Below, piece by piece: positions 57,201 through 64,000 of a stretch of DNA of 64,000 nt (its first letter is position 1; every line of letters begins with the position of its first letter). The notes under the pieces were generated by a model. That model worked only from the letters and a program-made list of their open reading frames with translations. It was not told where the DNA came from and searched no databases. The position numbers and the translations under genes are program-made. This DNA comes from Streptomyces sp. NBC_00377 (GTDB taxonomy: Bacteria; Actinomycetota; Actinomycetes; Streptomycetales; Streptomycetaceae). Location: NCBI RefSeq assembly GCF_036075115.1, contig NZ_CP107958.1, positions 5,890,001 through 5,954,000 of the forward strand, given 5' to 3'.

Positions 57201-57591
57201 CGGCGATCGCAGCGTCGGCCTTGCCCGTCGGGACGGTGGCGCGGACGTAGCCGACCTTGTCGTAGGACTGGCCCACGGAGCCGCCCTTGACCGCGTCCAG
57301 CTCCTTGGCGACCTGCTCGGTCTGGCCGGGGGCGGTCGCGACCATCAGCGTGACGTTCTTGTCGCCGGCGGCCTTGGCCTCGGCGAGGAGGCCGGCGTCG
57401 TCGGAGCCGAGCTTGTCGTGGGCGGTCTTCGCGCCCGGGTCGGCCGTGGCTGGGGCCGACCCGGCGTCGGCCGAGAAGGCCATGGGTATCGGTCCGGCCG
57501 CGGACAGCGCGGCCACCAGGCCGGCGGCCACGGCTATCCGGGCCACACGTCTTGCGCCCGATATCGGTTCACGCTGGGGGGTGAGGGTCAT
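54277..57591 (-). CDS. Secreted subtilisin-like serine protease (S8) with calcium-loop insertion
   Basis: This is about 1104 residues with a signal peptide (about 1-43, hydrophobic AVAAGLVAALSAAGPIPMAF), an I9-like propeptide (about 60-150), and the S8 domain. The catalytic Asp is in IGILDSGVD (near 213), His in SEHGTHVAG (near 393) and Ser in GTSMASPQ (near 589). Asp and His are about 180 residues apart, much more than in subtilisin. The extra segment holds DVNRDGDTTD and DVNNNGDFTD, EF-hand/dockerin-type calcium loops. The C-terminal 450 residues are beta-rich and end in PPC-like repeats. The second ATG (57591) has AAGGGA at good spacing; the first (57597) does not. Substrate unknown. Confidence 0.88.
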   Translation of the reverse strand: MTLTPQREPISGARRVARIAVAAGLVAALSAAGPIPMAFSADAGSAPATADPGAKTAHDKLGSDDAGLLAEAKAAGDKNVTLMVATAPGQTEQVAKELDAVKGGSVGQSYDKVGYVRATVPTGKADAAIAAAAKLSSVHAIDLRQNIVLDDPAPSADTAKGAKSAATAKTYAAPDKNTPAENPYNPSFETGAVDFVKKNPKADGRGVTIGILDSGVDLAHPALQKTTTGERKIVDWVTATDPILDSDASWRPMTTSVSGPSFTFGGRTWKSKAGSYQVNLFRESATAGGDAKGDVNRDGDTTDAWGVLYDAAAGTVTVDVNNNGDFTDDTAMKPYKDGYQIGYFGTDNPATDVAERQPFVVQIRKDVPMDPYGGDWVGKKADFANIGLIASEHGTHVAGITAANGLFGGKMNGAAPGAKIVSSRACIFGPGCTNVALTEGMIDLVANRGVDIVNMSIGGLPGLNDGNNARAELYTRLIDTYGVQLVISAGNEGPGANTIGDPGLADKVISVGAAISKETWAANYGSQVEKKYALLPFSSRGPREDGGFTPTLVAPGAAINTTQTWLPGAPVAESGYTLPAGYSMLQGTSMASPQAAGASALLISAAKQAKVALTPAILRTALSSTADHIEGLQAYEEGAGAINIVDAWKSIRKGATAHDYTVKAPVDTALDFALKTPGFGTGIYDRESGLKAGQKKTYDVTITRTSGDAKAIRHKLHLENNAGHTFKLVSAKEVDLPLNQPVTVKIQARPKAAGITSVILEVDDPKTEGLDKQILNTVVVSTPVNYAFHASDTVQRNSSQSYFLTVPEGAKAFEVAISGLKDKSQTRFISIHPYGVGVEDSSTIYCYNDYLNGNGCKPDARSYQDPQAGVWEIEVESRRTSPLLDNPYKLDATVYGAAFEPATVTVPEAKVGTPAPVSWKVTNNFAAIDGKLAGGPLGSSKSDRPTIANGATATTTVEVPAGAKSLDVSIGNVSDASADLDLTVFDAAGNQVAQQADGDSEEAVSIPSPAAGTYTIEVAGYSVPAGTTAYDYLDVFFSSSLGTVNVDGSTPVKLGTGASASVSATVTAAAAAPAGRAFFGQVQLVNARGTVAGIGNVAIEKVTP

Positions 57592-57603
57592 CGGCATCCC
57601 TTG

Positions 57604-57696
57604 TAGGTAAAGGAAGGAGCAGCACGTGACCAGGACGTTCCTGCCTGATCACGGTGGTCCGGAATGCGATCCCGGATGACCGCAAAGCTTTACCTA
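57604..57696. promoter_or_regulatory. Long-range inverted repeat upstream of the protease gene
   Basis: TAGGTAAAG (57604-57612) and CTTTACCTA (57688-57696) are exact inverted copies 75 bases apart, bracketing the likely protease promoter. They could be paired operator half-sites. The region between the two flanking genes holds no other gene. Confidence 0.35.
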
Positions 57697-57803
57697 AGGG
57701 GCAGCTGTTTGGGGAGAGTTGACCGAATCGATATGGATGTATGGGGAAAACCCTCTACGGGCCCCCTGTGCGGCGGCTGTCCGCCGGTTGTGGGGGTTTC
57801 GGA

Positions 57804-58343
57804 TCAGGCGTCCTTGGCGCGGGCGTAGTGCCGCGAGGCCTTGGCGCGGTTGCCGCAGGCCGCCATCGAGCACCAGCGGCGGGTCCCGTTGCGCGAGGTG
57901 TCGAAGAAGTGCAGCACGCAGGTCTCGTCCGCGCAGCCGCGGATCCGGTCGGGGGCGGCGTGCAGCAGCTCCAGGTAGTTCCGGGCGGCCAGCCAGCCCG
58001 GTCCCCACGCGTCGTCCCTGAACTCGGCCCGCTCGCCCGGCCCTTCGGCTGTGAGGGTGGGCCGGATCCGTCCGTGCCCGAGCACGGTGTCGACGCCGAC
58101 GGTGTCCGCCGGGTGGTCCACCGCCGCCCTGAGCGCGTCGCGGGCCCGCAGGGTGTGCCGCAGGGTCGTCGCGTCGGCGGCGAACCGCTCGCCGAGCCCG
58201 TTCGCGGCCAGCCACACGGCCAGCCCGTCCGTGTCCCGCAGCAGATCCCGCACCGCTCCCTCGCGGGTCCAGCGCGTGTTGAGCAGGTCGAGCGCGAGGG
58301 GTTCCCCGGTGAGGGGGCGGGGATCGGGGGCTGGGGCGGACAT
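57804..58343 (-). CDS. ABATE-domain/CGNR zinc-finger regulator
   Basis: This is a 179-residue protein. The N-terminal ABATE-like part contains LALDLLNTRWTREGAVRDLL and FAADATTLRHTLRARDALRA. The C-terminal zinc finger is CADETCVLHFFDTSRNGTRRWCSMAACGNRAKA, with four Cys and the CGNR motif that gives the family its name. It is a likely transcriptional regulator. It is divergent from the PNPOx-like gene, and a perfect inverted repeat at 58401-58428 lies between the two starts. Confidence 0.87.
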   Translation of the reverse strand: MSAPAPDPRPLTGEPLALDLLNTRWTREGAVRDLLRDTDGLAVWLAANGLGERFAADATTLRHTLRARDALRAAVDHPADTVGVDTVLGHGRIRPTLTAEGPGERAEFRDDAWGPGWLAARNYLELLHAAPDRIRGCADETCVLHFFDTSRNGTRRWCSMAACGNRAKASRHYARAKDA

Positions 58344-58400
58344 CGGGCTCCTTCCGTTCTAACCGTCTAAGGATACGTGACCGGTTGACGTGGGTGACTC

Positions 58401-58428
58401 TAACCCTTAAGTTGGATGTCAAGGGTTA
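58401..58428. promoter_or_regulatory. Operator-like inverted repeat between the CGNR regulator and the PNPOx-like gene
   Basis: TAACCCTT (58401-58408) and AAGGGTTA (58421-58428) are perfect 8-bp arms with a 12-base centre, 33 bases before the ATG at 58461. A further GTCTAAGGATAC stretch lies nearer the regulator. This is the natural site for control by the CGNR protein. Confidence 0.5.
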
Positions 58429-58460
58429 CATTCGCAGCTGGTCCGAGAGGACGGTCGGTC

Positions 58461-59426
58461 ATGGGCGTCTACCACTCCGGCTCACGTGCGGTGCAGGACC
58501 GCGTCGGGGTCCGCGACCTCGCCGATCATGTCGGCCGGGCGATCGGTGACGGCATCGGTCCTGTCATGGCTGCGTTCCTCGAGCTCCAGCCGCTGCTGGT
58601 GGCCGGTGCGGCCGACCCGGCGGACGGCCGGGTGTGGGCGACGGCGGTCACGGGCGCCCCCGGCTTCGTCCGGGCCACCGGCCCCCACCGGATGTCCGTC
58701 ACCACGGGCGCCTCCCGCCCGTCCGAGGTATCCCGCCCGTCCGTCCCCTCCCGCGCGCCGGGCGAGGAGGGTGTGGAGGGCGGCCCGCCGTCGGCCGACC
58801 CTCTCGCGGCGGCGCTGGCCACCCCCGGGACCCCGGTCGGCACGATCGTCCTCGATCCGCGCACCCGTCGCCGTCTGCGGCTGAACGGCCGGCTGCGGCC
58901 CACCCCGCACGGGTTCGCCGTCGAGACCGACCGGGTGTTCGCCAACTGCCCCAAGTACCTGCAACGCAGGGCCGCCTACGAGACGGTCGACCGCATCCCC
59001 GGCAGTCCGCGCCGCGGCACCGGGCTGACCGTTGGGCAGGCCGGCTTCGTCACCGCCTCCGACACCTTCTTCCTCGCCACCGTCCACCCCGACGGCTCCG
59101 GCGCCGAAGTGAGCCACCGCGGCGGCGGCCCCGGTTTCGTGCGCGTCACCTCACCGTGCACGCTCAGCTGGCGCGACTACCCGGGCAACTCCATGTTCCT
59201 CACCCTGGGTGACCTCGCCGTCGACCCCCGCGCCGGCCTGCTGTTCCTCGACTGGACGACGGGCCGCACGCTCCAGCTCACCGGCGAGGCCCGCGCGAGC
59301 TTCGCCCCCGACGGCGCACGCACCGTCCTGTTCACCGTCACGGAGGCGGTCGACACGCCCCGTGCTCTCCCGCTGCGCTGGTCCGCGCCCGAATACTCCC
59401 CTGCGAACCCGGATCCGACCGGCTAA
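58461..59426 (+). CDS. Pyridoxamine 5'-phosphate oxidase-fold (flavin-binding) family protein
   Basis: This is a 321-residue soluble protein of the split-barrel PNPOx-like family: GIGPVMAAFLELQPLLVAGA, DGRVWATAVTGAPGFVRATG, PVGTIVLDPRTRRRLRLNGR, and the second half VTASDTFFLATVHPDGSGAE with WRDYPGNSMFLTLGDLAVDP. The order of segments fits a tandem of two split-barrel halves. Such proteins bind FMN or F420 and reduce or sense small molecules; the substrate is unknown. About 30 residues near 85-115 are Pro/Ser/Glu low complexity. The ATG at 58461 follows GAGAGG. It is probably controlled by the divergent CGNR gene. Confidence 0.8.
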   Translation: MGVYHSGSRAVQDRVGVRDLADHVGRAIGDGIGPVMAAFLELQPLLVAGAADPADGRVWATAVTGAPGFVRATGPHRMSVTTGASRPSEVSRPSVPSRAPGEEGVEGGPPSADPLAAALATPGTPVGTIVLDPRTRRRLRLNGRLRPTPHGFAVETDRVFANCPKYLQRRAAYETVDRIPGSPRRGTGLTVGQAGFVTASDTFFLATVHPDGSGAEVSHRGGGPGFVRVTSPCTLSWRDYPGNSMFLTLGDLAVDPRAGLLFLDWTTGRTLQLTGEARASFAPDGARTVLFTVTEAVDTPRALPLRWSAPEYSPANPDPTG

Positions 59427-59435
59427 CGTCCCCCC

Positions 59436-59990
59436 ATGCGCAAGAGATTGAGGGTGGCGGCCTATGCCGTCTGCGTCCGTGACGGACAGCTTCTGCTCGC
59501 CCGCTCGCCGGCCCCCGACGGCACCCCCGAGTGGGTGCTGCCCGGCGGCGGCATGGAGCACGGCGAGGACCCCCTCGACACCGTCGTGCGCGAACTGGAC
59601 GAGGAGACCGGCTACCGCGTCGAAGTGACCGGGCTCCTCGGAATCGACTCCGCCCGGCACACCTTCCGCCGCGAGGGACTCCAGGGTCCGGTGGACCACC
59701 ACGGCGTCCGCATCGTCTACGAGGCCCGGGTCGTCGGAGGCGAACTGCGCAACGAGGTGAACGGCTCCACCGACCTGGCCGCCTGGCACGACCTGGCCGC
59801 GGTGTCCGCGCTCACCCGGGTCGGGCTGGTGGACGTCGCGCTTCGGCTGTGGCGCGAACGGCCCGTGGACGGACGGGTGCCCGTACCGCCGCCGGCCGCC
59901 CCGGCACCACCTCCCCGGCAGACGGCCGAGGAGAAGGCCGAGGAGACGGCCGAAGGGCGTGAGCCGGGCGGGAGCGGTGTGCCGGCCTGA
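59436..59990 (+). CDS. NUDIX hydrolase
   Basis: This is a 184-residue protein with the complete NUDIX box from GGGMEHGEDPLDTVVRELDE to ETGY (about 38-61), which binds Mg and hydrolyses nucleoside-diphosphate-linked compounds. The N-terminal RVAAYAVCVRDGQLLLARS and WVLPGGGMEHGEDP are standard. The last 45 residues (Pro/Ala then Glu/Ala/Lys, EEKAEETAEGREPG) are a disordered tail. The start lies nine bases after the PNPOx-like gene stop, so the two are probably co-transcribed. Confidence 0.88.
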   Translation: MRKRLRVAAYAVCVRDGQLLLARSPAPDGTPEWVLPGGGMEHGEDPLDTVVRELDEETGYRVEVTGLLGIDSARHTFRREGLQGPVDHHGVRIVYEARVVGGELRNEVNGSTDLAAWHDLAAVSALTRVGLVDVALRLWRERPVDGRVPVPPPAAPAPPPRQTAEEKAEETAEGREPGGSGVPA

Positions 59991-60052
59991 CCGCGGCCAC
60001 GACGCCGGCTGCCCCGTGTGTCCGGCGTGACTGCGTGACGGTGTGACGGCAG

Positions 60053-60091
60053 GAGGAGGAGCCGCCGGGTCGGATCCGGCGGCTCCTCCTC
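60053..60091. terminator. 16-bp perfect hairpin between convergent genes
   Basis: GAGGAGGAGCCGCCGG (60053-60068) and its exact complement (60076-60091) with a seven-base loop lie between the NUDIX gene and the 60121 gene. After the stem on the plus strand come only C and T bases (TCCCCTCCT), with no clean T-tract. Confidence 0.68.
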
Positions 60092-60120
60092 TCCCCTCCT
60101 GGCCCCGCCCCGGTCCGTCA

Positions 60121-61188
60121 CTACCGGGGCAGCACCACGACATACGCGGCCGGGTCCCGGTCGCCGGACGCCATCAGCGCCGTGCGGACCACCGCCGCCT
60201 GCTGCTCCATCGCGTCCCTCAGCTTCTTCGGCGTGATGTACACGACCGTGATGCCGAGCCGTTCCAGATGCTCCCGCTTGCGGGCGTACTCCGACCAGAG
60301 GGCGTCCTCGTCCTGCCGGGGCGCACGGGTGTCCAGTTCGACCGCCACCGCCTGCTCCGGCCAGTACGCGTCCAGACCGCCCAGATGGGGGCCGCCCGGC
60401 AGGCGCAGGTCCACGTTCCACACCGGGTCGGGGAGGCCGTACTCGCAGACCATCGTGTAGAGGCGCTGCTCCGCGATGGCGCGGCCCTCCGCCAGCAGCG
60501 AGTCCACCGCGTCCACCACGTGCGGGCGGCCCAGCAGCTTGGCGCTGTTCAACTCCCGCACCACGGCCGCCGGTTCGCAGTGGCCGGCGCGTACCGCCTC
60601 CGACAGCAGCCGGCGCACCACCCCCGCGTCCGTCAGCTGTGCCACCGCGTCGGCCAGTGCGCGGGGCACCGGCGCCACCGGAACGCCCGTCGCCTGCTCG
60701 GGAGTCGGCAGGCTGCCCGTACGGACGACGTGGGCGCAGCCCGCCGAGCGCAGTCGGCGCAGGCGGGGGACCAGGACGTCGATGTGCTCCAGGGACATCA
60801 GCGGGGGAGCGCACGAGATGCCGTGCAGGTTCAGGGCCGCCAGTCCGGTGATCATCGCTTCCTTGTACACCGGCCGGTGCGGGTCCCCCGAGCCCGGCTG
60901 GGCCGGCACCGCGGGCGGCGGCGTCGCCGTGTCGCGGCCCGCGTACATCAGCACCGCGTGCAGCCGCTCCTCGCTGGTGGGCGGGCCCGGGTGCAGCAGG
61001 TACACACCGGGGAGGAGCTGCTGCCAGGGGCCGCCGGGACGGCACTGCTCGTTCGCCTCGGCCGTCGCGACGCCCTGGGTGCGGAGCTGTCCCGCCGTCC
61101 TGACGCGGCGCTGGACGTCCGACAGGTGGCGGACGGGGCGGGGGGCCGCCGAGGGGATCTGGGGGAGCGGGGGGTTGTGGTGGTTCAT
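60121..61188 (-). CDS. AbiEi-like winged-helix plus DUF559-type nuclease-fold protein
   Basis: This is a 355-residue soluble protein. The N-terminal half resembles AbiEi-type antitoxin domains: LSDVQRRVRTAGQLRTQGVA, GPWQQLLPGVYLLHPGPPTS, MITGLAALNLHGIS. The C-terminal part (about 255-335) looks like the DUF559/Vsr-like PD-(D/E)xK fold: VWNVDLRLPGGPHLGGLDAY, WPEQAVAVELDTRAPRQDED, RKREHLERLGITVVYITPKK, with candidate Asp and Glu metal ligands. This fusion is frequent in actinobacteria and has no established role. No AbiEii toxin gene is adjacent. It is isolated by hairpins on both sides. Confidence 0.7.
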   Translation of the reverse strand: MNHHNPPLPQIPSAAPRPVRHLSDVQRRVRTAGQLRTQGVATAEANEQCRPGGPWQQLLPGVYLLHPGPPTSEERLHAVLMYAGRDTATPPPAVPAQPGSGDPHRPVYKEAMITGLAALNLHGISCAPPLMSLEHIDVLVPRLRRLRSAGCAHVVRTGSLPTPEQATGVPVAPVPRALADAVAQLTDAGVVRRLLSEAVRAGHCEPAAVVRELNSAKLLGRPHVVDAVDSLLAEGRAIAEQRLYTMVCEYGLPDPVWNVDLRLPGGPHLGGLDAYWPEQAVAVELDTRAPRQDEDALWSEYARKREHLERLGITVVYITPKKLRDAMEQQAAVVRTALMASGDRDPAAYVVVLPR

Positions 61189-61347
61189 GCAACGTGGATT
61201 CCGCGCCGGAGCGGCCTCCTAACCCCTGTTACACGCCTGTCGACAAACCGGGACAAGTTCGCCCTAAAGGACGGATGTTCGGATGCCGATAGGTGCCGAA
61301 AACCCCTGGCCCGAGAGAAGGGGTCAGGGGTTACGGGTCGGATTGCC

Positions 61348-61381
61348 TGAATTCCGTAACGGTGACCGTCGGCGGAATTCA
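61348..61381 (-). terminator. Inverted repeat after the second pepN
   Basis: TGAATTCCG (61348-61356) and CGGAATTCA (61373-61381) form a perfect 9-bp stem starting 13 bases after the stop of the second pepN on the minus strand. It is A+T-richer than the other terminators here and could also be an operator for the 60121 gene, whose start is at 61188. Confidence 0.5.
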
Positions 61382-61393
61382 TGGCCAAAGGTG

Positions 61394-64000
61394 TCAGTCG
61401 GTCAGGGTCCGCGCGTTCTCCGCGTCCGCGCCATCGGCCGGTGCGCTGCCCGCGTCCGCGCCGCCTGCCTGTGCCCGCAGGGACCGCGCCAGGTCGTCGC
61501 GCGCCTCCAGGACCAGCCGGCGCAGTGCCGGGGCCGCCGACCCGTGCGCCGCCAGCCACGCGTCCGTCGCCTCCAGCGTCCGCGGGGAGTCCTGGAGCGC
61601 CGGGAACAGCCCCTTGACGACGGTCATCGCGATCTGGATAGACCGCTCGGCCCAGATCCGCTCGATCGACGCGAAGTACCGGTCCGCGTACGGCGCCAGC
61701 AGCTCCCGCTGCGAGGGCTGGTCGAATCCCGCGATCGTCGCCTCCACCAGCGCGTTGGACAGCGAGTCCGACTCCGTCAGCTGGGCCCACGCCTGTGCCT
61801 TGACCGCCGCGGACGGGCGGGCCGCGAGACAGCGGACCTGGTGCCGCTTGCCGGATGCCGTGTCGTCCCGCGCCAGTTCGGCCGCCAGCGCCTTCTCGTC
61901 GGCGAGTCCGTGCGCGACCAGCGGCTCCAGGAACACCCAGCGCAGCTCCTGGTCCACCGCCAGTCCGGCGATCTCCTCCGTGCCGTCCAGGAGACCCTGG
62001 AGCAGCTCGAAGTCGGATCCCGAGGACGCCACCGTCGCGAAGAAGCGCGCCCAGGCCAGCTGGTGCTCGCTGCCCGGCTCGGCCGCCCGCAGGTCCCGCA
62101 GCGCGACGCCGGCCACCAGCTCCTCACCCGTGCGGCGCCACGACGGCGACGCGTAGTGGACCAGCGCCGAGCCCGTCCACGCGTGCAGCATCTGGAGGAC
62201 GCCGATGTCGGACTCGCGGTGCGCGAACCGCGTCACCAGATCCACGAAGTCGGACGCGGGCAGCAGCGCGTCCCGGGTCAGGTTCCACAGCGCCGACCAG
62301 CACAGGGCGCGGGCCAGCGGGTCGGTCATGGAGCCCAGGTGCTCCCGCAGCGTGTCCAGCGAGGTCTCGTCGAAGCGGATCTTGCAGTACGTCAGGTCGT
62401 CGTCGTTGACGAGCACCAGCTCCGGGGCCTCGGCGCCCGCCAGTTCCGTCACGACCGTCCGTGGACCGTCCACGTCCGCCTCGGCGCGGGCGTACCGCAC
62501 CAGACGGCCGTCCTCGCGGCGGTACAGGCCGATCGCGACCCGGTGCGGCCGCAGCTCCGGGTACGCCTCGGCGGCCTCCTGGAGCACCGCGAGCTCGTCG
62601 ATCCGGCCCTGTGGGTCCAGCAGGACCTGCGGGGTCAGCGAGTTCACGCCCGCCGTCTGAAGCCAGGACCGCGCCCAGCCGCCCATGTCCCGGCCGCTGG
62701 TCTCCGCGAGCACCGACAGCAGGTCCCCGAGGCGCGTGTTGCCGTACGCGTGCCGCTTGAAGTAGCGCCGCGCGCCCTCGAGGAACGCGTCCTGGCCGAC
62801 GTACGCCACGAGCTGCTTCAGGACGGAGGCGCCCTTGGCGTACGTGATGCCGTCGAAGTTCAGCTTCGCGTCCTGGAGGTCGCGGATGTCGGCGGTGACC
62901 GGGTGCGTGGAGGGGAGCTGGTCCGCGCGGTAGGCCCAGGCCTTGCGCCGGTTGGCGAAGGTGATCCAGCCGTCGGTGAAACGGGTCGCTCCGACGAGCG
63001 CGAACGCGCCCATGAAGTCGGCGAAGGACTCCTTCAGCCAGAGGTCGTCCCACCACTCCATGGTGACCAGGTCGCCGAACCACATGTGCGCCATCTCGTG
63101 CAGGATGACGTTGGCCCGCCCCTCGTACGACGCCTGCGTCACCTTCCCGCGGAAGATGTACTCCTCGCGGAAGGTCACCAGACCCGGGTTCTCCATCGCG
63201 CCGAGGTTGTACTCGGGCACGAAGGCCTGGTCGTACTTCCCGAAGGGGTACGGGTAGTCGAAGTGGTCGTGGAAGAAGTCCAGGCCCTGCTTGGTGACGA
63301 GGAAGACGTCCGCGGAGTCGAAGTGGGGTGCCAGGCCCTTGCGGCACATCGCGCCGAGGGGGATCTCCAGGGTCGTGCCGTCACCCAGGTCGCGCGTGTA
63401 GGTGTCCGTCACATAGTGGTAGGGGCCGGCCACGACACAGGTGATGTACGTCGAGATCGGCTTGGTCTCGGCGAAGCGCCACACCCCGTCCGCGCGCTCG
63501 CCGGCCCCGTTGCTCCACACCACCCATTCCTCGGGCGCCCGCACCTCGAAGCGGAACGGGGCCTTGAGGTCGGGCTGTTCGAAGCCCGCGAAGACGCGGC
63601 GGGCGTCGGCCGGCTCGTACTGCGTGTACAGGTAGACCTCGCCGTCCTCGGGGTCGACGAAGCGGTGCAGACCTTCGCCGGTGCGGGAGTAGGCGCACCG
63701 GGCGTCGACGACCAGCTCGTTCTCGGCGGCGAGCTCCTCCAGCAGGATCCGGGTGCCGTCGAAGACCTCCCCGGGGTCGAGGTCGCGGCCGTTGAGGGAG
63801 ACGGACGTCACCTTCGGAGCGATCAGGTCCACGAAGCTCGACGCGCCGGGCTCGTTGCAGCGGAAGCGGATCGTGGTGACCGAACGGAACGTGCGGGGAT
63901 CTTCCCCGGGCAGGTCGCCGACCGCCGACCGGATGTCGAGGGACACGTCGTACCCGTCGACGGACAGCAGGGCGGCCCGCTCCCGGGCCTCGTCGCGGGA
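61394..64000 (-). CDS. pepN: Aminopeptidase N (M1 metallopeptidase), second copy, 5' end beyond the window
   Basis: The frame is open to the window edge and encodes the last 868 residues; only a short N-terminus (before SRDEARERAALLSVDGYDVS) is missing. GAMEN (LGAMENPGLVTF) and the zinc site HEMAHMWFGDLVTMEWWDDLWLKESFA are intact, so it should be active. It is clearly paralogous to the copy at 47824-50391 but differs throughout (HEMAH versus HELAH, a shorter acidic tail ending ADAENARTLTD). Two PepN paralogues are usual in Streptomyces. Confidence 0.93.
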   Translation of the reverse strand, partial: SRDEARERAALLSVDGYDVSLDIRSAVGDLPGEDPRTFRSVTTIRFRCNEPGASSFVDLIAPKVTSVSLNGRDLDPGEVFDGTRILLEELAAENELVVDARCAYSRTGEGLHRFVDPEDGEVYLYTQYEPADARRVFAGFEQPDLKAPFRFEVRAPEEWVVWSNGAGERADGVWRFAETKPISTYITCVVAGPYHYVTDTYTRDLGDGTTLEIPLGAMCRKGLAPHFDSADVFLVTKQGLDFFHDHFDYPYPFGKYDQAFVPEYNLGAMENPGLVTFREEYIFRGKVTQASYEGRANVILHEMAHMWFGDLVTMEWWDDLWLKESFADFMGAFALVGATRFTDGWITFANRRKAWAYRADQLPSTHPVTADIRDLQDAKLNFDGITYAKGASVLKQLVAYVGQDAFLEGARRYFKRHAYGNTRLGDLLSVLAETSGRDMGGWARSWLQTAGVNSLTPQVLLDPQGRIDELAVLQEAAEAYPELRPHRVAIGLYRREDGRLVRYARAEADVDGPRTVVTELAGAEAPELVLVNDDDLTYCKIRFDETSLDTLREHLGSMTDPLARALCWSALWNLTRDALLPASDFVDLVTRFAHRESDIGVLQMLHAWTGSALVHYASPSWRRTGEELVAGVALRDLRAAEPGSEHQLAWARFFATVASSGSDFELLQGLLDGTEEIAGLAVDQELRWVFLEPLVAHGLADEKALAAELARDDTASGKRHQVRCLAARPSAAVKAQAWAQLTESDSLSNALVEATIAGFDQPSQRELLAPYADRYFASIERIWAERSIQIAMTVVKGLFPALQDSPRTLEATDAWLAAHGSAAPALRRLVLEARDDLARSLRAQAGGADAGSAPADGADAENARTLTD

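Noticed and set aside
54079..57606. A 1175-residue plus-strand protein opposite the subtilase
   Set aside because: The subtilase has signal peptide, propeptide and catalytic triad in order; the opposite frame is a G+C shadow.

Overview
The window is a piece of a Streptomyces chromosome or that of a very close relative. Coding sequence uses G or C at almost every third position, GTG and TTG starts are common, operons are packed with ATGA overlaps, and several genes are actinobacterial or Streptomyces signatures: the dynamin pair DynA/DynB next to the sporulation single-strand binding protein SsbB, a thioester-domain protein with an LAXTG sorting signal, and the GlnX/GlnH/PknG set. The gene order matches what I recall of the S. 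coelicolor SCO2640 to SCO2690 region. That is recollection, not a search. Most of the window is conserved core chromosome. The only clear accessory DNA is a small, decayed integrated element at a tRNA-Arg gene.

Layout. 1-3717: branched-chain amino-acid type ABC transporter (livK end, livG, livF, livH, livM), then a MarR regulator (3763-4275). 4297-5967: remnant of an integrated element, bounded by a 44-bp copy of the 3' part of tRNA-Arg(UCU) and the intact tRNA (5967-6039), with a frameshifted GntR/UTRA gene and a lipoprotein gene inside. 6361-11110: dynA, dynB and ssbB, with a 27-bp tandem repeat and a cluster of TGATCCACA motifs between dynB and ssbB. 11588-19280: LAXTG thioester protein, two small genes, ettA, a thioesterase, an unknown gene, glbO, and a protein-isoaspartate-type methyltransferase.

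19392-31121 is a seven-gene minus-strand signalling locus, in transcription order glnX, glnH, a coiled-coil protein, pknG, a PP2C phosphatase, a VWA-domain protein and an FHA-domain protein. It holds a sensor, kinase, phosphatase and phosphothreonine reader together. The kinase, phosphatase and FHA protein all carry paired cysteine knuckles and low-complexity linkers. 31391-38141 is the csnK-H-G-F-E-R set for amino-sugar (chitosan) oligosaccharide uptake, with a ROK repressor and a perfect TAGGAAAGTTTCCTA operator upstream. 38448-47730: mscS, an HNH endonuclease, a small ORF joined to malQ, a leaderless small membrane protein, an unrecognised 644-residue protein, and a divergent MarR/EamA pair with an 18-bp palindrome in the EamA promoter.

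47824-64000: aminopeptidase pepN, a DUF1203 protein, asd, an ECF-type sigma factor with an autoregulatory-type promoter and a downstream membrane partner, a large secreted subtilase with calcium-loop insertions, a divergent CGNR regulator/flavin-fold pair, a NUDIX hydrolase, an AbiEi-like/DUF559 fusion protein, and a second pepN cut by the window edge. Convergent gene pairs are repeatedly separated by long, perfect, GC-rich hairpins without T-tracts.
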